Positions 23,399-30,287 of a stretch of 64,000 nt of DNA are shown piece by piece. Below the pieces are notes generated by a model. The model ran no database searches and had not been told where the DNA came from. It saw only the letters and a list, made by a program, of their open reading frames with translations. Made by a program: the position numbers and the translations under genes. Location: the NCBI RefSeq assembly GCF_002210295.1, contig NZ_MWQH01000005.1:186001-250000 (forward strand). The letters run 5' to 3'. The stretch comes from Fibrobacter sp. UWB5 (GTDB lineage: Bacteria; Fibrobacterota; Fibrobacteria; Fibrobacterales; Fibrobacteraceae). Every line of letters starts with the position of its first letter. The first letter of the stretch is position 1.

Positions 23399-23998
23399 TT
23401 ACCGCACGCACCGTACAGAGAATCCGAAGGTCTTGGGTTTGGACATGTAGCCAAAGGCCATGGATTTGCTGGTGAGATACCACACACGGGCGGAGCCCGG
23501 GGCAATGCCCTCGGAGGCGTCGTCGGAGCTCCAGAAGAAGGCGAATTTGGCGGTATTGCCGTAGGTTTCGTCGTCGAAACGGTTGCCAGCAGGCATCGCC
23601 GAGAATTTGAGAGTGTCGTTGCCGTTGGTGTCGCCCGACCAGCCGTAATCAGCCTTAATCAAGTAGCCCGCGTTAAAGTCGGCGCCTGCTGCAGTCCAGA
23701 GGCTTTCGAAGTCGGCGTGAGTCGGCAAGCGGAACCCGGCGGGGCATGCCTTTTTGGCCGCATCCCAAGTGTAGAGCCTGCCGTAAACCATGCATTGGTC
23801 GTCTTCATCTTTGTAGCAGAAACTGCCCTCGGTTTTGTAATTCAGGTTGTCGCCCAACCATTCGAGGCCGGCAATTTTCACCGTGCGATACGTCTGCTTG
23901 TCGCGCGGGTCCTTGAACTCGTTTTTCTTTTTGGATTTAGGAGCCGCCGAGGCATAGGCTACAAGCAAACTTACAAATAAGGCAAGCCAAAACTTCAT
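23399..23998 (-). CDS. FISUMP-domain secreted protein (no linker)
   Basis: This 199-residue protein has a Sec signal peptide (MKFWLALFVSLLVAYASAA) and goes almost directly into a FISUMP domain: FKDPRDKQTYRTVKIAGLEW, LNYKTEGSFCYKDEDDQC, YGRLYTWDAAKKACPAGFRLPT and the C-terminal FGFSVRCVR. It lacks the lipobox and the serine linker of the paralogue at 21120. It is therefore predicted to be periplasmic or secreted, with two Cys pairs that may form disulfides. Function is unknown for the family. It is a single gene, convergent with yafQ and divergent from the secreted protein at 24046. Confidence 0.9.
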   Translation of the reverse strand: MKFWLALFVSLLVAYASAAPKSKKKNEFKDPRDKQTYRTVKIAGLEWLGDNLNYKTEGSFCYKDEDDQCMVYGRLYTWDAAKKACPAGFRLPTHADFESLWTAAGADFNAGYLIKADYGWSGDTNGNDTLKFSAMPAGNRFDDETYGNTAKFAFFWSSDDASEGIAPGSARVWYLTSKSMAFGYMSKPKTFGFSVRCVR

Positions 23999-24045
23999 GG
24001 CCCAAAAATAACTAATTTTCTATTTTCTGAAAAAAACGGAGTCTT

Positions 24046-24618
24046 ATGTCTATATCTAAAACTATCGCCGCATTCCTTTGCGCAGCAGCCTTCTGCTTTG
24101 CCGCCAACGATTCGACCGCAAAAGCCCAAGCCCCCGCACAGGCTAGCACCCAGGCTCCCGCAATTTCGCAAGAAGAAATGTTGATTTTCAAGACTCTACT
24201 ACAAACCCCGCTTTTCAAGGACAACTTTGTTCAATCATGCACCGTGCAATCCATGGAATGGCTGGGCGTGAACCAAGCCGACAAAACCTGCAAATGCGCC
24301 TACGACCGCCTTGTTAGAGACGGCAAGTTCATCAACCAGATTATGAGCTCGATCAACGGCGACAACATCGATTTTGAAAAATGGGGATTTGAATTTATCG
24401 AGCCCTGCATTCCCCAGAACTACCCCGCCGAAACGGACAACGCCTTCGTGAAAGAATGCCTGAAAGCCGGCGATGTAGACAAAGCGACCTGCGAATGCGT
24501 GCTGAAATCAATCAAGAAAGACTACACCGTGCGCGACCTGATGAAAACCGCCTTTGAAGACCAGAAAAAGCTGGAAGTCGACTTGATGCTCAAGGCCGCA
24601 CAGTGCCTCTCGAAATAA
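24046..24618 (+). CDS. Secreted Cys-rich protein with an internal duplication, unknown function
   Basis: I do not recognise this 190-residue protein. It has a signal peptide (MSISKTIAAFLCAAAFCFA) and an Ala/Gln/Pro stretch. Two similar cysteine units follow: C-x20-CKCAYDRLVRDGKF (Cys near residues 65-87) and C-x11-CECVLKSIKKDYT (near 148-162). Both have a CxC followed by a helix, and both are preceded by another Cys. Six to eight cysteines in a secreted protein suggest disulfides. GGAG lies 4 nt before the ATG. A terminator follows. No homolog family comes to mind. Confidence 0.7.
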   Translation: MSISKTIAAFLCAAAFCFAANDSTAKAQAPAQASTQAPAISQEEMLIFKTLLQTPLFKDNFVQSCTVQSMEWLGVNQADKTCKCAYDRLVRDGKFINQIMSSINGDNIDFEKWGFEFIEPCIPQNYPAETDNAFVKECLKAGDVDKATCECVLKSIKKDYTVRDLMKTAFEDQKKLEVDLMLKAAQCLSK

Positions 24619-24644
24619 CTCAGGGAAAAACACCCTTATAAAAA

Positions 24645-24680
24645 AACTAACGGCATCCCCCCCAAGGGATGCCGTAGTTG
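24645..24680 (+). terminator. Hairpin after the gene at 24046
   Basis: AACTAACGGCATCCC pairs with GGGATGCCGTAGTT almost perfectly. The T-tract afterwards is weak (GTTGGTGTTT), so termination efficiency is uncertain. Confidence 0.65.
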
Positions 24681-24755
24681 GTGTTTGGGATGTTTGGTTT
24701 CGTATCCATAAGATAGATTCGTACAGGGGCAAAAGGTATAGTTGTAGGACATAAA

Positions 24756-24866
24756 GTGTTGTTGTACTTTACAACACCCCAACGTCTCAAAATGAGCCAA
24801 AATGGCGTAAATTTTTGAAAAAAAGGCTTTTTTTTATTAAACAGCCCAAAAGAAACCGTTGTAAAG
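24756..24866. promoter_or_regulatory. Inverted CTTTACAAC/GTTGTAAAG motifs upstream of clpB
   Basis: GTGTTGT and ACAACAC form an inverted repeat at 24756-24777 that includes ACTTTACAAC (24766-24775). GTTGTAAAG recurs in opposite orientation at 24858-24866. These lie about 60-170 nt upstream of the sigma-54 promoter, where enhancer-binding activators usually bind. The assignment as enhancer sites is inference. Confidence 0.4.
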
Positions 24867-24924
24867 CACCTGTTTTTAGGCTAAAAATCGTCAAAAAAAG
24901 CCATTTTTCCCTATTTCGGGGCTT

Positions 24925-24940
24925 TGGCACGGCCTTTGCA
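24925..24940 (+). promoter_or_regulatory. Sigma-54 (RpoN) promoter of clpB
   Basis: TGGCACG-N4-TTGCA matches the sigma-54 consensus at every position, with GG (24926-24927) and GC (24938-24939) separated by the required 10 nt. Transcription would start near 24951, about 20 nt before the clpB ATG, leaving the AGAGGA ribosome site (24961-24966) in the leader. Confidence 0.8.
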
Positions 24941-24970
24941 TATATATGGCGGTAAAAAAGAGAGGAAAAT

Positions 24971-27523
24971 ATGTCCGATTTTAATAACGATGCAGAAAAG
25001 GTGTTGGCCAAGGCGCAGAGCCTGCGTGACCGTTGTTCGCATTCCTACCTGGGTGCGGCCCATTTGGCGGTCGGCCTTGTAGAAGGCCCAGATGCCACCC
25101 TGAAGAAACTTTATAAGTCCAAGGGCGCGAAGACCAACGAGCTCCGCGGCAAATTGGAACCGTTCGTGCAGAAGATTCCGCGCATGGAAGGCGTGAACCC
25201 CGACGTGGAACCTGATAACGACTTGAACCGTATTTTGCGTGCTTCCGTGCAGGCGGCGCGCCAGGTGAACCGCATGGTGACCCCGGGCGATATGCTCGTG
25301 GCCTTGATGAAGTTCTCGGGCGACCGTGGCCTTGCGAAGGTGTTCGAAGATGCGCTCGGTTCCGTGGAAGTCGTGGAAACCTGGCTTTCGGACCCGTTTG
25401 CGGGTGCCGCCAATGCCGAGGAACAGTCTCCGCTGAAACTCTATGGCCGTGAACTCGTGGAAATGGCTGCCGACGGAAAGCTTTCGCCGGTGATTGGCCG
25501 TGAAGAAGAAATCCGCCGCGTCATCTTGATCTTGAGCCGAAAGACGAAAAACAACCCGTGCCTGGTCGGTGAACCGGGCGTGGGTAAGACCGCCATTGTC
25601 GAAGGGCTCGCTGAGCGAATCTATCGCGGCGACGTGCCTGACGCTTTGAAGGGCAAGAAGTTGTTTGCGCTCGATTTGTCTGCCTTGATGGCGGGCGCAA
25701 AGTACCGCGGCGATTTCGAAGAACGTTTGAAAGCCGTGCTGGACGCACTGGAAGAAGACGGCAACACCTTGCTGTTCATCGATGAAATCCACACCATCGT
25801 GGGTGCAGGCAAGACCGAGGGCTCCATGGACTTGGGCAACATGCTCAAGCCGAAACTGGCCCGTGGTGAACTGCACTGCATCGGTGCGACGACCACGCAG
25901 GAATACCGCAAATACATCGAGAAGGATTCCGCATTGGAACGTCGTTTCCAGCCCGTGCAGGTTGACGAGCCGAGCGAAGAGGAATCCATTTCAATTTTGC
26001 GTGGCATTAAGGACGGCTTTGATGCGCACCATGGCGTGCGTCTGCACGACAACGCGCTTGTGGCGGCGGTGAAACTTTCGAACCGCTACATCAGTGACCG
26101 TTTCTTGCCGGACAAGGCCATTGACCTGATTGACGAGGCGGCAAGCCTTGTGAAGACGCAGATGGACACCGTGCCCGAAGCCTTGGACACCTTGCAGCGT
26201 AAGGAACTCCAGATGAAAATCGAGGAGCAGGCCTTGGCGAAGGAAACCGACGACACCAGCGTAAAGCGCCTGAAAGAGTTGCGTGAAGAACTCGCGACGA
26301 CAGATGCTGCAGTCAAGCTCATGCAGGACCGTTGGCAAGAAAGGCGCGCGAAGAATGCCGAGTTGCAGGGCCTCAAGAAGTCCTTGCAGCAGGCGAAGGA
26401 CGAGATGGAGCAGGCCGAAGCCCGCTATGACTTGAACCGCGCCGCCGAACTCAAGTACAACAAGATTGTGAACCTCGAAAAGGAAATCGCCGCGAAGACC
26501 GAAGAAATCAAGAAGTCCGCAAGCGACGGCGACCTGAGCGAAGAGGTGACCGAAGAGACGATTGCCCTCGTGGTGAGCCGTTGGACCGGAATTCCTGTCA
26601 CGAAACTTTGTGAAGGCGAGAAGGCCAAGTTGTTGCACTTGGACGAACGCCTGCACGCCCGCGTGATAGGCCAGGACGAAGCCGTCGAGGCGGTTTCGGA
26701 AGCGATTCTGCGTAACCGTAGCGGACTTAGCCGCGAAAATGCGCCGATCGGTAGCTTCTTGTTCCTGGGCCCGACGGGTGTGGGCAAGACGGAACTTGCG
26801 AAGGCGCTTGCCGTGGAACTGTTCGACGACGAGAATGCGCTGGTGCGTATCGACATGAGCGAATACATGGAAAAGCACAGCGTTTCGCGACTCATTGGCG
26901 CGCCTCCGGGATACGTGGGCTACGAAGAAGGCGGCCAGCTGACCGAAGCCGTGCGTACGCATCCGTACTGCGTGATTCTGCTCGACGAAATCGAGAAGGC
27001 TCACCCCGACGTGTTCAACACGCTGTTGCAGGTGCTTGACGATGGTCGTCTGACCGATGGCAAGGGCCGTACCGTGAACTTCAAGAACACCTTGATCTTG
27101 ATGACTTCGAACCTGGGCGCCGCTCATTTCCAGAACCGCGCAGGTGATGCAAAGCCTGTGACCTTGAAGGAAATCGAGCCGGAACTCCGTGGTTTCTTCA
27201 GGCCGGAATTCCTGAACCGCTTGGACGAAGTGCTGGTATTCCAGAGTTTAACGAAGCCGCAAATCAAGGACATCGTGAAGCTGAAATTCAAGGGCCTCGC
27301 CGAACGCGCTGCCCGTCAGGATTTGCAGCTCACGCTGACCGACAAGGCGCTCGAAGCGATTGCCGACGGTGCTTACCAGCCGGAATTCGGTGCACGTCCG
27401 ATCCAGCGTTATCTGGAACGGAACGTGGAACGCCCGCTGAGCCATGCAATCCTCGCTGGCGAAGTGAGTGCCGCAAAGCCGGTCACCATCGACTACGATG
27501 GAACTACGTTCACCGTGAAGTAA
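24971..27523 (+). CDS. clpB: ClpB disaggregase
   Basis: ClpB is the hexameric AAA+ disaggregase that works with DnaK to resolubilise aggregated proteins. The 850 residues hold the Clp N-domain (1-150), a first AAA+ module (Walker A GEPGVGKT near 199, Walker B LLFIDEIH), the coiled-coil middle domain (about 395-515, diagnostic for ClpB against ClpA/C), and a second AAA+ module (Walker A GPTGVGKT near 600, Walker [10 protein letters not shown], sensor [10 protein letters not shown]). All catalytic motifs look intact. A sigma-54 promoter lies upstream, which is unusual because clpB is normally under sigma-32, HrcA/CIRCE or CtsR control. It is a single gene ending in a strong terminator. Confidence 0.97.
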   Translation: MSDFNNDAEKVLAKAQSLRDRCSHSYLGAAHLAVGLVEGPDATLKKLYKSKGAKTNELRGKLEPFVQKIPRMEGVNPDVEPDNDLNRILRASVQAARQVNRMVTPGDMLVALMKFSGDRGLAKVFEDALGSVEVVETWLSDPFAGAANAEEQSPLKLYGRELVEMAADGKLSPVIGREEEIRRVILILSRKTKNNPCLVGEPGVGKTAIVEGLAERIYRGDVPDALKGKKLFALDLSALMAGAKYRGDFEERLKAVLDALEEDGNTLLFIDEIHTIVGAGKTEGSMDLGNMLKPKLARGELHCIGATTTQEYRKYIEKDSALERRFQPVQVDEPSEEESISILRGIKDGFDAHHGVRLHDNALVAAVKLSNRYISDRFLPDKAIDLIDEAASLVKTQMDTVPEALDTLQRKELQMKIEEQALAKETDDTSVKRLKELREELATTDAAVKLMQDRWQERRAKNAELQGLKKSLQQAKDEMEQAEARYDLNRAAELKYNKIVNLEKEIAAKTEEIKKSASDGDLSEEVTEETIALVVSRWTGIPVTKLCEGEKAKLLHLDERLHARVIGQDEAVEAVSEAILRNRSGLSRENAPIGSFLFLGPTGVGKTELAKALAVELFDDENALVRIDMSEYMEKHSVSRLIGAPPGYVGYEEGGQLTEAVRTHPYCVILLDEIEKAHPDVFNTLLQVLDDGRLTDGKGRTVNFKNTLILMTSNLGAAHFQNRAGDAKPVTLKEIEPELRGFFRPEFLNRLDEVLVFQSLTKPQIKDIVKLKFKGLAERAARQDLQLTLTDKALEAIADGAYQPEFGARPIQRYLERNVERPLSHAILAGEVSAAKPVTIDYDGTTFTVK

Positions 27524-27552
27524 TATTCTCCTCCAATCATCCCTCCCTAACA

Positions 27553-27591
27553 AAAAATGACCTGCATCCTAAACGATGCGGGTCATTTTTT
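27553..27591. terminator. Bidirectional terminator between clpB and hisN
   Basis: AAAATGACC..TGCATC pairs with GATGCGGGTCATTTT; the A-run on one side and T-run on the other let it serve both convergent genes. Confidence 0.85.
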
Positions 27592-27611
27592 AATGTCTTT
27601 TGATTAGCGTT

Positions 27612-28427
27612 TTATTTGGCAGACATGATTTTCGCGACTTCGTCGTGAATCAAGCCGTTCGAGGCCATGCTCGTGTAGCCTTCGTAAATCGGGGCTACCG
27701 GCTTGCCGCTTGCATCGAAGAGTTCCGTGATGCCGTCGATAGTGCTGAACTTGCCGCCCGCCTCCTTGAACAGCAGCGGATACGGGGCAATGTCCCACAA
27801 CGAAACCACCGGGTCAATCATCAGTTCGGCACGGCCGGCGGCAACTAGGTAGTAACCGTAGCAATCTCCCCAGCCGCGATGCAGTTTGGCTGCGCGACGT
27901 ACGGCAGCATACTTTTCGCCGTAGCCCGCGGTTTCCATGGTATTCACAGTGCCCGAAAGCACGAGCGAATCAGAAAGTTTAGCAACCTTGGAGCAGCTAA
28001 TTTCACGGCCGTCTAAGAATGCGCCGCCATCTTTGACCGCCCACACCGCCGTATTCATGGCAGGAATGCGAATAAGGCTAGCAATCGGCGTTCCCTTCTT
28101 GTACAAGGCAATGAGCGTACCGAACAGAGGAACGCCATGAATGAAGGCCTTGGTTCCGTCAATCGGGTCAATCACCCACTGGTATTCGGCATCGGGATTT
28201 TCAATTCCGAATTCTTCGCCAATCACGCCAAAGCCCGGAGTTTCCTTTTCCCAGAACTTGCGGGCAATTTCTTCGGTGCTTTTGTCAGCGACGGTCACAG
28301 GCGTGTTGTCCTTTTTCCATTCCACGCCAACGCTTGCCTGAAAATACTTCATGATATTTTCTTGGGCAAGGTCTGCGGCCTTAAGCGCAATTTTCAAAAG
28401 CTCTTGATTTTCAGCAGTCGCTGCCAT
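27612..28427 (-). CDS. hisN: Inositol-monophosphatase-family histidinol phosphatase (HisN-like)
   Basis: This 271-residue Mg-dependent phosphatase of the IMPase family has all metal motifs: GEEFG near residue 70, WVIDPIDGTKAF near residue 88 and the late WDIAPYPLL. Such enzymes can hydrolyse inositol phosphate, pAp or histidinol phosphate. Its position directly after hisC strongly favours histidinol phosphate, so HisN is my call by context. The ATG at 28427 has GGAGG 4 nt upstream and is preferred over the longer frame from 28460, which would overlap hisC. It is cytosolic. Confidence 0.82.
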   Translation of the reverse strand: MAATAENQELLKIALKAADLAQENIMKYFQASVGVEWKKDNTPVTVADKSTEEIARKFWEKETPGFGVIGEEFGIENPDAEYQWVIDPIDGTKAFIHGVPLFGTLIALYKKGTPIASLIRIPAMNTAVWAVKDGGAFLDGREISCSKVAKLSDSLVLSGTVNTMETAGYGEKYAAVRRAAKLHRGWGDCYGYYLVAAGRAELMIDPVVSLWDIAPYPLLFKEAGGKFSTIDGITELFDASGKPVAPIYEGYTSMASNGLIHDEVAKIMSAK

Positions 28428-28441
28428 AACACCTCCGGCGA

Positions 28442-29533
28442 TTAATTCTCCGCCTTCCACTTTTTAACGAGGCTGACCAGGAGTTCGTTTTCTTCGCGCT
28501 TGCCGAGAGTCACGCGGATGTGTTCGGGCAGGCCAAAGCTTGTAAGTCCGCGAACGATCATGCCGTTCTGTTCGAGGAACAGCACGAGGTCCTTCGCCTT
28601 CGCACCGATGTGGACGCAAATGAAGTTACCCTGAGTCGGCAACACTTTGAAGCCGAGCGATTCAAACTCCGGAGTCAGATACTTGATGCCAGCAGCATTG
28701 AGTTCAAGCGTACGCTTGACGTGTTCCTTGTCGGAAAGGGCGGCAATTGCAGCCACTTGAGCGGCCTGGTTCACGTCGAACGGCGGCTTGATTTTCCACA
28801 AGGCGCGGATAACTTCAACGTTACCGAATGCGTAACCGATGCGCAGCCCTGCAAGGCCGTAAATCTTACTGAACGTGCGGTTGATAAACAAGTTCTTGTA
28901 CTTGTCCAACATGTCAATCAGCACAGGATAATCGCTTGCCGTTGCAAATTCAGAATAAGCCTGATCGAGGAATACGAGCACGTTGCTCGGTACCTTATCC
29001 AGGAAGTCAATCAGTTCCTGCTTATTGTAGTAAACGCCAGTCGGATTGTTCGGGCTGCAGATAAAGACCACGCGAGTCTTGTCGTTAATAGCCTTCAAAA
29101 GTTCCGAAAGCGGAGTCTTCTGGTCACCCACACCGACACCGATAAAATCGGCGCCGTTGGAAAGTGTGGTAAACTTATAGACCGAGAACGTCGGCGTAAT
29201 GCCGATACAGTTGTCACCCTGACGGATAAAAGCCTTACCCACCATGTCAATGATTTCGTCGGAACCGTTACCAATAACAATCTGGTCGGTGTTCACGCCG
29301 TAAAAATCAGCGATGGCATTGATCAGCTTAGGAGCATCACCACGCGGGTACAAATGTAAAATATCCGCAATTTCACGATAGGCTTCAATAGCCTTGGGGG
29401 AAGCCCCCAGTGGGTTTTCGTTCGAGGCCAGCTTCACAACCTTGGTCAAACCGTACTTGGCACGGATTTCTTCCATGGATTTGCCGGGAACGTAATCAGA
29501 AAGTTTCAAAAGCTCTGGACGCGGATCAATCAT
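28442..29533 (-). CDS. hisC: Histidinol-phosphate aminotransferase
   Basis: HisC is a PLP enzyme that converts imidazole acetol phosphate and glutamate to histidinol phosphate. The 363-residue protein shows the fold-I aminotransferase landmarks: NENPLG near residue 43, SPNNPTG near 160, the DQAYSEF cofactor aspartate, and the PLP lysine in RTFSKIYGLAGLRIGY near 225, plus the arginine in HIRVTLG close to the end. The ATG at 29533 has GAGG 5 nt upstream. It leads a two-gene operon with hisN. Its promoter overlaps, through a palindrome, the divergent promoter of the gene at 29580. Confidence 0.92.
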   Translation of the reverse strand: MIDPRPELLKLSDYVPGKSMEEIRAKYGLTKVVKLASNENPLGASPKAIEAYREIADILHLYPRGDAPKLINAIADFYGVNTDQIVIGNGSDEIIDMVGKAFIRQGDNCIGITPTFSVYKFTTLSNGADFIGVGVGDQKTPLSELLKAINDKTRVVFICSPNNPTGVYYNKQELIDFLDKVPSNVLVFLDQAYSEFATASDYPVLIDMLDKYKNLFINRTFSKIYGLAGLRIGYAFGNVEVIRALWKIKPPFDVNQAAQVAAIAALSDKEHVKRTLELNAAGIKYLTPEFESLGFKVLPTQGNFICVHIGAKAKDLVLFLEQNGMIVRGLTSFGLPEHIRVTLGKREENELLVSLVKKWKAEN

Positions 29534-29558
29534 GATATCCTCTTTTTTTTGCACCTAA

Positions 29559-29579
29559 AATTTAGCTAAATTGAGTCCC
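29559..29579. promoter_or_regulatory. Palindromic overlapping divergent promoters (hisC / 29580 gene)
   Basis: AATTTAGCTAAATT (29559-29572) is a perfect 14-bp palindrome that supplies TAAATT on both strands. On the plus strand it ends 7 nt before the ATG at 29580 (leaderless). On the minus strand it leaves about 25 nt to hisC, including its Shine-Dalgarno. Confidence 0.55.
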
Positions 29580-30287
29580 ATGAAAATTTCCCATTTCATT
29601 ATTTTTGTGTTAATAGGCCTTTGCTTTCAAAACGCCTTCGCTTTGGACCGTATTTGGAACATGCGTTACACTCTCGGCCCCGATGCTAGACCCTCGCCCA
29701 AGTTTGGCGCCGGTCTTGGCTTGCGTTCGGATTTCGGAAGCAATGTGCTTTTCCCCGTGAACATTTTGGGTTCACTAAACAAGGAATGGGAATTGGGCGC
29801 CAAGGTGGACATGTACACCTACAACAAGATGGACAACATGGAAGCCTCCATTGACATCGGTGGACGATACCGTATGGGCGCCGGCCGATTTGTAGAATTG
29901 GACGGCTACTTTGGACTCAACCGCAACAACGGTAGCGCCATGGTGCTCACCTACGGCAAAGAAGTTTACATCGCAAGCAACTTTTCTAACTCCTACGAAG
30001 CACGCGCCGGTTTCTTTGACGGCGTTACCGGAGAAGACGGCTACGTCAAATTCGCCCTCGGAACCATTCCGACACTGCACTTTGGCAAAAGCTTCCTTTG
30101 CATGATCGAAATTACCTCAAGCGGAAGCGCCGGACATTTCCGCGACGACTTTATGGTCGACATCATCCCGAAGCTGGAACTCGCCCTTGGCAGCACACGC
30201 GTGCGCCTGGAATTCGATATCGGCGTTCTGCAGGATGATAACAACGACCAAAAGAGCATCGGTCTGTACGTGCAGACGGCCCTCTAG
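29580..30287 (+). CDS. Secreted / outer-membrane beta-barrel-like protein
   Basis: This 235-residue protein has a signal peptide (MKISHFIIFVLIGLCFQNAFA) and alternating polar/aromatic strands typical of a small outer-membrane barrel: GAGLGLRSDFG, ELGAKVDMYTYN, IDIGGRYRMG, FVELDGYFGLN, YVKFALGTIP. It ends IGLYVQTAL, with a hydrophobic final strand. No specific family is recognised; such proteins are often annotated as hypothetical outer-membrane proteins. I use the ATG at 29580, not the upstream frame at 29571, because the -10 ends 7 nt before it and the signal peptide then starts with Met-Lys. It converges directly with comEC. Confidence 0.7.
   Translation: MKISHFIIFVLIGLCFQNAFALDRIWNMRYTLGPDARPSPKFGAGLGLRSDFGSNVLFPVNILGSLNKEWELGAKVDMYTYNKMDNMEASIDIGGRYRMGAGRFVELDGYFGLNRNNGSAMVLTYGKEVYIASNFSNSYEARAGFFDGVTGEDGYVKFALGTIPTLHFGKSFLCMIEITSSGSAGHFRDDFMVDIIPKLELALGSTRVRLEFDIGVLQDDNNDQKSIGLYVQTAL

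Noticed and set aside
24680-24970. CIRCE or sigma-32 element upstream of clpB
   Set aside because: No TTAGCACTC-N9-GAGTGCTAA repeat or sigma-32-type promoter is present; the sigma-54 match explains the region better.
25991-27127. A 378-codon minus-strand frame opposite clpB
   Set aside because: It mirrors the well-conserved ClpB middle and second AAA+ region and has no recognisable protein features.
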